The notes under the pieces: generated by a model
The model's input: the letters and a program-made list of their open reading frames with translations, nothing else
Told to the model about the DNA's origin: nothing
The model's database searches: none
From: Chryseobacterium candidae
GTDB lineage: Bacteria; Bacteroidota; Bacteroidia; Flavobacteriales; Weeksellaceae
Direction: 5' to 3'
Length of the DNA stretch: 64,000 nt
NCBI RefSeq assembly: GCF_004916905.1
Contig: NZ_SDLV01000029.1
Span: 62,001 to 126,000 of the forward strand
Part shown: positions 17,959 to 26,101 of the stretch, in pieces
Numbering within the stretch: the first letter of the stretch is position 1
How the letters are laid out: each line of letters begins with the position of its first letter
Translations under genes and position numbers: made by a program

Positions 17959-18909
17959 TTATGCGGTTATGCTGCTATCTATTACCTGATTGTTCCAGGA
18001 AATATGCTGTACGTTTTTGTTTGTATCAAAATAAAAATCTATCCTGCCTAAAAGAAGGCCTGCCCATCCTACCTGGTTGACAAGAACATTTTTGCCCTGT
18101 CTGTTGGTAAAGTTCTGAGGTTCCGGTAAGAATGTATGAGTATGGCCTCCTAAGATAATATCAATATTTTCCGTATTGGCGGCTAAAATTTTATCACTTA
18201 TTTTATCAGGTTCGTCTTTGTAGTCGTAGCCGATGTGTGAAAGACAAATCACAAGATCACATTTCTGATCTTTCTTCAGGAAATTTGAATAATGCTGCGC
18301 TACATCAATCGGGTTGGTATAAACGGTTTCTCCATATTGTTTTTTGCCTACAAGGCCATCCAGCTGGATTCCCACCCCGAAAATTCCCACTTTTATTCCA
18401 TTCTTGCTGAAGATCTGATAAGGAGATGTTTTTCCGTCGAGAATGGTGTTTTTAAAGTCATAATTGGAACAGATAAAAGGAAACTTCGCATTGGGAAGCA
18501 CTTTTAAAAATCCATCAAGTCCATTATCGAAATCATGATTTCCCATAGTAGAAGCATCATATTTCATCATAGACATTAATTTGAATTCCAGTTCACCTCC
18601 GAAGAAATTAAAATAAGGAGTTCCCTGGAAAATATCTCCGGAATCAAGAAGAAGAACATTGCTTTCCTGACTCCTGATCTGTTGGATTAAGCTTGCCCTT
18701 CTTGCAAAACCTCCCTGATTGGGATTTTTTGTATAGCTTGCATCAAAAGGCTCTATTCTGCTATGTTGGTCATTAGTATGTAGAATAGTCAGTTTATTTG
18801 CAGATTTTAAATTAAGAATTTTTAATTCCTCCGCCATCATCATATTAGGAGCTAAAGCCATTGCTAAAGATCCGCTTCCTATTGCTTTTAAAAAACTTTT
18901 TCTATCCAT
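17959..18909 (-). CDS. Exported metallophosphatase, N-terminal half of a split 5'-nucleotidase
   Basis: 316 residues. The N-terminal leader (MDRKSFLKAIGSGSLAMALA) resembles a Tat signal but with RK in place of twin arginine. Metallophosphatase metal-binding motifs are all present: ILHTNDQHSR, LLDSGDIFQGTPYF, TMGNHDFDNG, VICLSHIGYD and IILGGHTHTF. This corresponds only to the catalytic domain of UshA-type 5'-nucleotidases; the substrate-binding C-terminal domain is encoded by the gene just upstream, 2 nt away. The two products probably work together in the periplasm on nucleotides or related phosphate esters. Confidence 0.88.
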   Translation of the reverse strand: MDRKSFLKAIGSGSLAMALAPNMMMAEELKILNLKSANKLTILHTNDQHSRIEPFDASYTKNPNQGGFARRASLIQQIRSQESNVLLLDSGDIFQGTPYFNFFGGELEFKLMSMMKYDASTMGNHDFDNGLDGFLKVLPNAKFPFICSNYDFKNTILDGKTSPYQIFSKNGIKVGIFGVGIQLDGLVGKKQYGETVYTNPIDVAQHYSNFLKKDQKCDLVICLSHIGYDYKDEPDKISDKILAANTENIDIILGGHTHTFLPEPQNFTNRQGKNVLVNQVGWAGLLLGRIDFYFDTNKNVQHISWNNQVIDSSITA

Positions 18910-18911
18910 TA

Positions 18912-19667
18912 TTACTTCCCTATAAAATGTAAACGAACATCCGAATTGACCACCACTTCAGGTGATTTTTTAAAATAATCGATAAATAAATCTCTCATTT
19001 TAATACCTGTTGCAATAGATTCTCCTTTAGCAAAGAATTTCATATTGTCTCCACCCAGCGCAAGATAGTCTGATGTGGCAATATAATAATCTTTCTCCGG
19101 ATCTACTGTGTAGCCGTTAATTAAGGATTTAATTACCTGTCCGTTTTTTGTTTCAATATATAAATGAGAAACAGGATTGTTGACCTGCGTTTTTGCATAA
19201 TACTCAAAAAGCCCCTGTAAATCTGCTCCTTTCATTTTTACAATGACCACTTCATTTTCGAAAGGCATTACTTCAAATACATTTTTAAGTAAGATATCTC
19301 CTTTTCCGATAGTGGTTCGGATTCCTCCGATATTGATCAATGCAGCGTCTACGTTTTGCTTAAGATGAGTTTTGATCCATTCATTACCTCCTTCAAACGT
19401 ATAGTCAGCTAAAAGATTGCCCAGATTGCTGTTATCGCCCTGTTTGGTAAGATCCACATTGGTATGCGAGATCTTCTGGTTCATTTCTTTATCCAGTTTC
19501 TGCTTATAAGGTTCGATAAATTTTACAAACTCCTCATCATTTTTTAGCTCATTATTAATAGAAATATTTTTCTGGGTCTTTACATTCACAAGCTGCGGCG
19601 CAGAAGCCGTTTTGCATGCAGTAAGCGACACCAGAGCAATTCCCAGTAACAAGAATTTATTTTTCAT
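18912..19667 (-). CDS. Lipoprotein with 5'-nucleotidase C-terminal domain
   Basis: 251 residues from the ATG at 19667, which gives a lipoprotein signal (MKNKFLLLGIALVSLTACK, lipobox LTAC). A start seven codons upstream would spoil the signal. The rest is a 5'-nucleotidase C-terminal domain: GNLLADYTFEGG, ALINIGGIRTTIGKGDI, VFEVMPFENEVVIVKMKG, and YIATSDYLALGGDNMKFF. In UshA-type enzymes this domain holds the nucleoside-binding site and follows the metallophosphatase domain in one chain; here it is a separate membrane-anchored protein and its gene comes first. Confidence 0.88.
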   Translation of the reverse strand: MKNKFLLLGIALVSLTACKTASAPQLVNVKTQKNISINNELKNDEEFVKFIEPYKQKLDKEMNQKISHTNVDLTKQGDNSNLGNLLADYTFEGGNEWIKTHLKQNVDAALINIGGIRTTIGKGDILLKNVFEVMPFENEVVIVKMKGADLQGLFEYYAKTQVNNPVSHLYIETKNGQVIKSLINGYTVDPEKDYYIATSDYLALGGDNMKFFAKGESIATGIKMRDLFIDYFKKSPEVVVNSDVRLHFIGK

Positions 19668-19747
19668 AATCTCTTTTAGTATATGCAAATATAACTATAT
19701 GTATAATAAAACATTATTATTTATTACAAATTCTTACTGTAAATTAT

Positions 19748-19755
19748 TAAATTTG
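19748..19755 (+). promoter_or_regulatory. -7 box TAAATTTG of dapA
   Basis: Fits TAnnTTTG and lies 19 bp before the dapA start codon. No clear TTG is seen at the expected upstream spacing. Confidence 0.5.
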
Positions 19756-19774
19756 GCAAAAATAATTCTAACAG

Positions 19775-20647
19775 ATGAGCATTTTAAAAGGAGTAGGTGT
19801 TGCATTGGTAACGCCCTTTAATGAAGATTTATCCGTTGACTTCGACAGTTTGACAAAACTGGTGGAGTACAATATTGAAAACGGAACCAATTATTTAGTT
19901 GTATTGGGAACAACGGCAGAAGCCGCAACGCTTTCTGCAGAGGAGAAGAAACAGGTAATTGAGCATATCATTAAGGTGAATAATAAACGTCTTCCTTTAG
20001 TTTTGGGAATTGGCGGTAACGATACTCTTGATGTCAAGAAACAGATTGAAGAAGCAGATCTTTCTGCATTTGAAGCCGTACTTTCAGTATCTCCCTATTA
20101 TAATAAACCCAACCAGGAAGGTCTTTATCAGCATTATAAGGCATTAGCTTCCACAGGTAAAAATATTATCATTTATAATGTTCCATCAAGAACAGGGCAA
20201 AATGTAGAAGCTGATACTACGCTTCGTCTTGCAAATGAATTCCCGAATTTGTTTTTAATTAAAGAGGCGGCACCGAATATTCTGCAGTATTTTGATATCC
20301 TCAGAAAGAAGCCTGAAGGCTTTTCTTTAGTTTCCGGAGATGATGAATATACATTGCCGGTAACATTAGCCGGTGGAGATGGTGTAATTTCCGTAATCGG
20401 GCAGGCCTATCCTAAAGAATTCTCTACGATGGTACAGCTGGCTTTCGAAGGTAAGGTAAAAGAAGCTTATGAAATCCACAACAAACTTGTAGATATTACC
20501 CGTTTGATTTTTGCTGAAGGTAATCCTTGTGGTATTAAAGTAATACTTACAGAAAAAGGAATCATCAAAAATTATCTTAGACTTCCTTTGGTAAAAGCTT
20601 CGGAAGGTCTTCATGCAAAAATTAAGGCTGAAATGGCTAAAATTTAA
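19775..20647 (+). CDS. dapA: 4-hydroxy-tetrahydrodipicolinate synthase
   Basis: 290 residues, the usual length. It condenses pyruvate with aspartate semialdehyde, the first step towards diaminopimelate and lysine. Visible motifs: GVGVALVTPFNEDLSVD at the N-terminus, LGTTAEAATLS, the Tyr motif YNVPSRTG and the Schiff-base Lys in FLIKEAAPN, then SGDDEYTLPVTLAGGDGVIS. The gene is divergent from the 5'-nucleotidase operon and ends with its own hairpin terminator, so it appears monocistronic. Confidence 0.96.
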   Translation: MSILKGVGVALVTPFNEDLSVDFDSLTKLVEYNIENGTNYLVVLGTTAEAATLSAEEKKQVIEHIIKVNNKRLPLVLGIGGNDTLDVKKQIEEADLSAFEAVLSVSPYYNKPNQEGLYQHYKALASTGKNIIIYNVPSRTGQNVEADTTLRLANEFPNLFLIKEAAPNILQYFDILRKKPEGFSLVSGDDEYTLPVTLAGGDGVISVIGQAYPKEFSTMVQLAFEGKVKEAYEIHNKLVDITRLIFAEGNPCGIKVILTEKGIIKNYLRLPLVKASEGLHAKIKAEMAKI

Positions 20648-20720
20648 CTAATGATTATGAATGGTTATTGGAAATGAATAATGCTTTTCCGGTACATTTT
20701 AACATTATAGTAAGCATATT

Positions 20721-20751
20721 AAGGTGAAAGGTGATATACTTTCACCTTTTT
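20721..20751 (+). terminator. Terminator of dapA
   Basis: AAGGTGAAAG (20721-20730) pairs with CTTTCACCTT (20739-20748) over an 8-nt loop, followed by a T-rich tract. Confidence 0.85.
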
Positions 20752-20841
20752 ATTTCCACATCTGATGGGATTAAAGATTATTCGGTGAAAATTTTCATCA
20801 ACTTTGCATTTGAAAATTAGAATAAAAAACAAATTTAGAAT

Positions 20842-21345
20842 ATGAAATTAATAGAAGCGAAAGAAAAGGATATTCCTTTAATCCAGGAATTGGCAAGAAG
20901 ATCGTGGGAGAATGCTTATGCAGGAATTATTTCAGATGAACAGATCAATTATATGCTGGGAGAGATGTATTCTAAAGAAGAAATTTCAAAACACCTCGAT
21001 AATCCAAATTATCATTATTATTTAATCTTTAACGAAAATAATGCTTCTTTCGAAGGCTTTATTGGTTATGAGCATGGCTACGAACCGGATACTACAAAAC
21101 TGCACCGCATTTATCTGGTTCCGGAAAGTAAAGGTAAAGGATTCGGAAAAAGAGCTATTGATTTCCTGAAGAAAAAACTTTCTGAAAGCAATGACATAAG
21201 AATCATTCTCAATGTAAACAAGGAAAATAGCGCAAGAAAATTCTACGAATCCCAGGAATTTAAAGTTTATAATGAGATGGTTTTGGATATTGGAAATGGC
21301 TTTGTAATGGATGATTATCAAATGGAATATCTAATTCACAAGTAA
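20842..21345 (+). CDS. GNAT family N-acetyltransferase
   Basis: 167 residues. Begins MKLIEAKEKDIPLIQELARR, a typical GNAT first strand and helix, with the acetyl-CoA loop ESKGKGFGKRAIDFL at about residues 94-108 and the end NVNKENSARKFYESQEFKVY. The closing VLDIGNGFVMDDYQMEYLI is common in acetyltransferases of the polyamine or YitI-like type, but the acceptor cannot be assigned. Flanked by terminators on both sides, so it is probably transcribed alone. Confidence 0.88.
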   Translation: MKLIEAKEKDIPLIQELARRSWENAYAGIISDEQINYMLGEMYSKEEISKHLDNPNYHYYLIFNENNASFEGFIGYEHGYEPDTTKLHRIYLVPESKGKGFGKRAIDFLKKKLSESNDIRIILNVNKENSARKFYESQEFKVYNEMVLDIGNGFVMDDYQMEYLIHK

Positions 21346-21514
21346 TTGACTTAAAATTTTGTAACTTTATCCTGTAATTCTATAACAAGTGATTTCTTTT
21401 TTTGATTCATCTTTGCTTCAGAACCAAATCACTTATACAATACATTCATATGCTTGGTTTTGAGCTGAAAAAGCTTTTTATCAGTATATTTTTTTCATCC
21501 TTAGTGTTTAAATT

Positions 21515-21542
21515 CCTGTATTCTAAAATACAGGAGTTTTTT
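21515..21542 (+). terminator. Terminator after the GNAT gene
   Basis: CCTGTATT (21515-21522) pairs with AATACAGG (21527-21534) over CTAA, followed by AG and a T run. Confidence 0.8.
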
Positions 21543-21640
21543 CGTGTATAAAGTGAAATATTAAAAACATGCATCTATTTCACGTTTAATTGAAATAAAT
21601 TGTTATATTTACTCAATAATATTGGCTTATATATACTAGG

Positions 21641-22222
21641 ATGAAAATGTATGTTAAATTTGATTTCAATGCCCTTTGTAAAAAGGTATTGGACGAAAAA
21701 CTTAAAGAACACGGGCTGAAGTACAGGTTACTGAACTTCGGTGAGGTGGAATTCTATGAGCCCCTTACACAGGAACAGCACAATCTTTTTAAGAAAAATC
21801 TTGAAGAGTATGGTATCGAGATCATAGAAAGCCAAAAAAGCGCGCTGGTACAGAAAATAAAAGATGCTATTGTGGAGCTCGTTTTTTCTGATGAAATTAT
21901 ACCGGTAAAAGCGTCCATCTATATTTCTGAAAAGCTGAATCACAGCTATGGATATCTTTCCAATCTTTTTTCGGAAGTTGCTTATACCTCTATTGAGAAT
22001 TTTATTATTCTGCAAAAGATTGAGCATGCAAAGGCTTTGATCATAAGAAACAAACAAAGTCTTACAGAAATTGCCCATAAGCTGAACTACTCCAGTGTAG
22101 CCCATTTGAGTACCCAGTTCAAAAATACAACAGGAATTACACCATCCCAGTTTCAAAAAATTATAGGCAGGCGAAGAAGAGCACAAAGCAAGGTAATAAA
22201 TCCTAAAATGCAGTATGAATAA
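21641..22222 (+). CDS. AraC family transcriptional regulator
   Basis: 193 residues. The C-terminal two thirds hold an AraC-type double helix-turn-helix: VKASIYISEKLNHSYGYLSN, FSEVAYTSIENFIILQKIEH, LTEIAHKLNYSSVAHLSTQF, KNTTGITPSQFQKI. The N-terminal about 70 residues do not match a sugar-binding cupin and may be a small sensing or dimerisation domain. The C-terminal end is very basic (GRRRRAQSK). The start could be the first or third codon (both Met). It overlaps the next gene by 8 bp, so it is probably co-expressed with the receiver-like protein. Confidence 0.85.
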   Translation: MKMYVKFDFNALCKKVLDEKLKEHGLKYRLLNFGEVEFYEPLTQEQHNLFKKNLEEYGIEIIESQKSALVQKIKDAIVELVFSDEIIPVKASIYISEKLNHSYGYLSNLFSEVAYTSIENFIILQKIEHAKALIIRNKQSLTEIAHKLNYSSVAHLSTQFKNTTGITPSQFQKIIGRRRRAQSKVINPKMQYE

Positions 22223-22661
22223 AGAATTTCTGAACGTAATTGTAGCAGATAACGATCAAAATACTTTGATTTTTTTTAAAAATATTTTGAAAGAGTTAAA
22301 AATCTCTATAAAAGTTCAATGTTTTAGTAATGGGAACAATCTTATGGAATATCTGAATAATGACGATGCGGTAGTGCCGGAACTTGTTTTTATCAATTAT
22401 ATGATTCCCGGAAAAGAAATCATGGAATGTCTGGAAGATATAAGTTCAAACTCAAAATTCAATAATATGGTGACGGCTATTTTTTCTGAGCCGATTCCGG
22501 AAAGTGAAATAGAAGATATTTTTGTAAAAGGAGCTCATATTTTTATGAAAAAACCGGAGTGTTTTGAGAAGCTTAAAAAGGTGCTTTCGGAAGTGATTAC
22601 TATCAACTGGCAGTATCATACTTCAGGATTGAATAAAGATAATCTCATCTTGAAAGTGTGA
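22215..22661 (+). CDS. Receiver-domain-like protein lacking the phospho-acceptor aspartate
   Basis: 148 residues, a single domain with the fold pattern of a response-regulator receiver: the acidic pair region VIVADNDQN at residues 8-16, the strand VFINYMIPG where the phospho-acceptor Asp is expected, and the conserved Lys in IFMKKP (Lys113). The acceptor position holds Asn61 instead of Asp, so ordinary phosphorylation should not be possible. There is no output domain. It overlaps the AraC gene by 8 bp, which suggests the two proteins act together. A related role as a phosphorylation-independent partner of the AraC protein is inference. Confidence 0.75.
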   Translation: MNKEFLNVIVADNDQNTLIFFKNILKELKISIKVQCFSNGNNLMEYLNNDDAVVPELVFINYMIPGKEIMECLEDISSNSKFNNMVTAIFSEPIPESEIEDIFVKGAHIFMKKPECFEKLKKVLSEVITINWQYHTSGLNKDNLILKV

Positions 22662-23246
22662 TGAGTAAAGGATTTATTAATTAAATGTTAATGATTTTTA
22701 ATCGTATTTACAGCATACTATTCACGAATAAGTGAAAATTTTATAACTAATAATTAAAATAATATAAAAGGCATCTGAATTAATATTCTGACATTTGTAA
22801 AAGTAAACTCAGACACAAATTTCATTATATAGTAGAAGATACAGATGAATGGGAAGTAATTGTTTCTTAAGAACAAAATTTTATAAATCACGATGTTAGT
22901 TAAACAAAATGGATTATACTAATTTTCCAATTTTAAAGCACAGAAGATCTTTAAACAAAACGGTACAATCATGAAAACTCAATAAGTAGTTGGAGATATT
23001 TTTATTCGTTTCATTCCCTCATCTCCACCGAAACACAGTTAGTTTTTATAATAAGCAAGTTGGAAAAAATAATTCATTTTGTTTTTTTTATAATTTATTT
23101 TAATAGTTATGGTTTTAGCTCATTATTATATTGTTATATAAATATTTTCACACCACATCACAAAATATTAAGCCTGAGCTATTAAAATAAATTTTTTTTG
23201 GACACACCAAAAGTAATTTCTTCTAAAGAACAGTTTTATAAGGGGG
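22662..23246. other. Long AT-rich intergenic region
   Basis: About 585 bp with no supported gene on either strand. It contains short inverted repeats (for example TTCAC at 22721-22725 with GTGAA at 22732-22736) and ends in a strong plus-strand terminator. It may be a long 3' untranslated region of the AraC/receiver operon or hold a small RNA. Confidence 0.45.
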
Positions 23247-23275
23247 CCGCAGGAAGTTTTTTCTGCGGTTTTTTT
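23247..23275 (+). terminator. Strong plus-strand terminator with no gene close upstream
   Basis: CCGCAG (23247-23252) pairs with CTGCGG (23263-23268) and is followed by seven T. The T run is on the plus strand only. The nearest plus-strand gene ends about 585 bp upstream, and the hairpin lies just past the end of the convergent recG. Confidence 0.85.
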
Positions 23276-25361
23276 ATGATATTTTACTCCACTTATTTTT
23301 TCCTCTGTAGTATCTGATATAATAGTTTTTGATGATCATATTGTCAGGTCTTGAAAGCATAGGATCTGCTTCAAGGATTTTCTCTACCGTATTTTTTGTT
23401 GTTTTGATGATCGCCGAGTCATTAATAAGATCCAGCCTTTTAAAATCTACTACACCACTTTGCTGAGTACCCAGTATGTCTCCGGGACCGCGAAGCTGCA
23501 TATCCACCTCAGAAATTTTAAAACCGTCGTTGGTCTCAGTCATGGTTTTAATACGCGTTCTGCTTTCTTTTGATAATTTATCGGAAGTCATCAAAATACA
23601 GTAACTCTGTTCAGCACCTCTTCCCACACGTCCTCTGAGCTGGTGAAGCTGTGATAGTCCGAACCTTTCCGAGCTTTCAATTACCATTACTGAAGCATTC
23701 GGAACATTTACTCCTACTTCAATTACCGTTGTTGCAACCATTATTTCAGCTTTTCCGGAAGCAAAATAAGCCATAGCAGCATCTTTTTCGTCCGGTTTCA
23801 TTTTTCCGTGAAGCATGGTGACGTTATATTCTGAGAAAAACTCCATAACATGCTCCAGGCCTTCCATCAGATTTTTATAATCCAACGTTTCAGATTCCTC
23901 AATCAAAGGATATACGAAATAAATTTGTCTGCCCTTTCTAATTTCATCTTTACAGAAATTATATACATACAATCTGTCTTTTTCCCTGCGGTGAGCTGTA
24001 ATAATAGGCTTTCTTCCCACGGGCATCTCATCAATCACGGAAACATCCAGATCAGAATAAAAACTCATAGCCAGAGTTCTTGGAATAGGAGTGGCGGTCA
24101 TCACCAGAATATGAGGCGGAATCTTATTTTTAGCCCAAAGTTTGGCCCTTTGGGCAACTCCGAATCTATGCTGCTCATCAATAATGGCTAATCCCAGATT
24201 TTTAAATTTAACCTTGTCTTCAAGAACAGCATGAGTTCCTACCAAAATAGAAAGTGTCCCATTTTCCAGTTCTTCATGGATAATTCTTCTTTCAGCTGCT
24301 TTGGCGGAACCTGTAAGAAGACGGATATTAATTCCTGTTTTTTCCAACAGCTCTTTGATACCGTGGTAATGCTGCTGGGCAAGAATCTCCGTAGGAGCCA
24401 TCAGACAGCTCTGAAATCCGTTGTCCATCGCAATAAGCATGGTAAGAAGGGCAACCATCGTTTTTCCTGATCCTACATCTCCCTGCAAAAGCCTGTTCAT
24501 CTGAATAGGCCTTTTCATATCCATTCTTATTTCCTTCAAAACCCTTTTCTGTGCATTGGTAAGCTCAAAAGGAAGATGGTTTTCATAAAAATCATTAAAA
24601 TGATCTCCGATTATCGGGAAAGGATTACCATGAGACTGTGTTTTATGATGAAGCTTTTTTAAGCCATATCCTAACTGAAAGAAGAATGATTCTTCAAACT
24701 TCAATCTGTAGTCCGCTTTATCAAAATGTTCCTGGTCTTTTGGAAAGTGAACATTCAGAAAAGCGTGCTGTCTTGACATGAACTTGAATGTTTTCATCAG
24801 ATATTCCGGAAAATTTTCTTCAATAAGATTGGGAATCTCCCTGCAGATATTTCTTAAAGCATTCTGGAAAAACCTTTGATTTAATCCTCTTTTGGTCAGT
24901 TTTTCAGAACCCGGATAAATAGGTTTAAGACGAGTGTCTCCTTCTTTTTTTTCTTCCGCTTCAATTTCCGGATGCGGCATAGAAAACTGACGGTTGAAAA
25001 CATTGATCTTTCCGAAAATATAAACTTCCCTGTTGATTGGAAGCTGTTCTTTTAACCACTTGGAATATTGAAACCAAACCAGATCCATACTCCCGGTTTC
25101 ATCATTGAATTTTGCAGATAATCTTTTGGTTTTACCCGTTTGAATTTCCTGTACCTGAGTAATTCTTCCCTTTAGCTGAATTTCCTGGCTGGTTTCTTCT
25201 CCGAGCTGAGAAACGGTATAGATCTTACTTTTGTCCAGATAACGGATAGGGTAGAAATTCAACATGTCTTCTACAGTAGATAAGCCCAACACACTTTTAA
25301 TGAGTTTGGCTCTTTCCGGACCTATTCCTTTTACATATTCTATGGAGGTTTCGAGATTCAT
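23274..25361 (-). CDS. recG: ATP-dependent DNA helicase RecG
   Basis: 695 residues, normal length. RecG remodels stalled replication forks and Holliday junctions. Domains in order: N-terminal wedge/OB fold (KGRITQVQEIQTGKTKRLSA and following), helicase domain with Walker A GDVGSGKTM, DEQH box (AIIDEQHRFGVAQRAKL), TATPIPRTLAMS, and the C-terminal helicase part with VATTVIEVGVNVPNASVMVI, HQLRGRVGRG and RGPGDILGTQQSG. The gene stands alone on the minus strand with a terminator from the upstream thioredoxin gene before it. Confidence 0.97.
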   Translation of the reverse strand: MNLETSIEYVKGIGPERAKLIKSVLGLSTVEDMLNFYPIRYLDKSKIYTVSQLGEETSQEIQLKGRITQVQEIQTGKTKRLSAKFNDETGSMDLVWFQYSKWLKEQLPINREVYIFGKINVFNRQFSMPHPEIEAEEKKEGDTRLKPIYPGSEKLTKRGLNQRFFQNALRNICREIPNLIEENFPEYLMKTFKFMSRQHAFLNVHFPKDQEHFDKADYRLKFEESFFFQLGYGLKKLHHKTQSHGNPFPIIGDHFNDFYENHLPFELTNAQKRVLKEIRMDMKRPIQMNRLLQGDVGSGKTMVALLTMLIAMDNGFQSCLMAPTEILAQQHYHGIKELLEKTGINIRLLTGSAKAAERRIIHEELENGTLSILVGTHAVLEDKVKFKNLGLAIIDEQHRFGVAQRAKLWAKNKIPPHILVMTATPIPRTLAMSFYSDLDVSVIDEMPVGRKPIITAHRREKDRLYVYNFCKDEIRKGRQIYFVYPLIEESETLDYKNLMEGLEHVMEFFSEYNVTMLHGKMKPDEKDAAMAYFASGKAEIMVATTVIEVGVNVPNASVMVIESSERFGLSQLHQLRGRVGRGAEQSYCILMTSDKLSKESRTRIKTMTETNDGFKISEVDMQLRGPGDILGTQQSGVVDFKRLDLINDSAIIKTTKNTVEKILEADPMLSRPDNMIIKNYYIRYYRGKNKWSKIS

Positions 25362-25444
25362 TGTCTGATTTCAGGATGCTGTTTTTCGAATTTTAAGATT
25401 CTTATTTCGGATCATAAAAATAAAGGTTCGAATTTCGGCAAAAT

Positions 25445-25470
25445 AAGAAAGACTTCCAAAAAATTGGAAG
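25445..25470 (-). terminator. Terminator of the thioredoxin-like gene
   Basis: On the minus strand CTTCCAA and TTGGAAG (25464-25470 with 25453-25459) form a hairpin with a 4-nt loop, followed by TCTTTCTTATTTT. Confidence 0.7.
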
Positions 25471-25526
25471 CCTCTATAGTGATTTTTTAGCATTGAAACT
25501 GAAAATCTATGTTTCAAAGTTCTGAA

Positions 25527-26060
25527 TTAATCTTTGATCTTAGATCTGAATTTTTTCTGGTAATCCTCCCATTGTTCTCTGGTCTTGATCTTTTTAAACA
25601 GATCTTTGGAGATCAGTTCCAGATAGGGTTCCAGTTCTTTGGCAGATAATTCTCCCTGCAGAATGGTGATGGGATCGCCATGCTCATCCAGAAATACTGT
25701 GCTTGGGACAGCTCCTACATTCATATATTGGGTAAACTCATGCAGAGAATTTTTTCCTTTTTTATGTTCAGTATTGGGATTTGAAAATGTTCTTCCGAAA
25801 ATTTCAATACTCTTTTTTTCTTCCGCATTAAATTTTACGGGATAATAATTCTCATTTAAAATCTGAGCCAGTACAGGGTGGCCGTACGTTTTTTTATCCA
25901 TGATTTTGCATGGACCACACCAGTCTGCATAGAAATCAATCAATATTTTTTTTGGATTTTCTTTTTGAGCTTTTAAAGCCTCCTCAATGGTCATCCACTT
26001 TACCTGTGCAAAACTGATATTTAATAAAAGTAAGAGAACTATGCTTAAAATTTTCTTCAT
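25527..26060 (-). CDS. Exported thioredoxin-fold protein
   Basis: 177 residues with a signal peptide (about 1-18, ending SFAQ). The thioredoxin active site is intact: FYADWCGPCKIMDKKTY (CGPC), followed by the strand YYPVKFNAEEKK and the cis-Pro loop VPSTVFLDEHG. The insertion between the helix and the cis-Pro strand (FGRTFSNPNTEHKKGKNS) is longer than in classical thioredoxin, as in periplasmic thioredoxin-like proteins. Probable thiol-disulfide reductase or oxidase in the periplasm. It is the last gene of the minus-strand transporter run, 41 nt after a POT gene. Confidence 0.88.
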   Translation of the reverse strand: MKKILSIVLLLLLNISFAQVKWMTIEEALKAQKENPKKILIDFYADWCGPCKIMDKKTYGHPVLAQILNENYYPVKFNAEEKKSIEIFGRTFSNPNTEHKKGKNSLHEFTQYMNVGAVPSTVFLDEHGDPITILQGELSAKELEPYLELISKDLFKKIKTREQWEDYQKKFRSKIKD

Positions 26061-26101
26061 ATTGTGATATTTAGGTAAAAATAAGCATAATTACTTATTT
26101 T

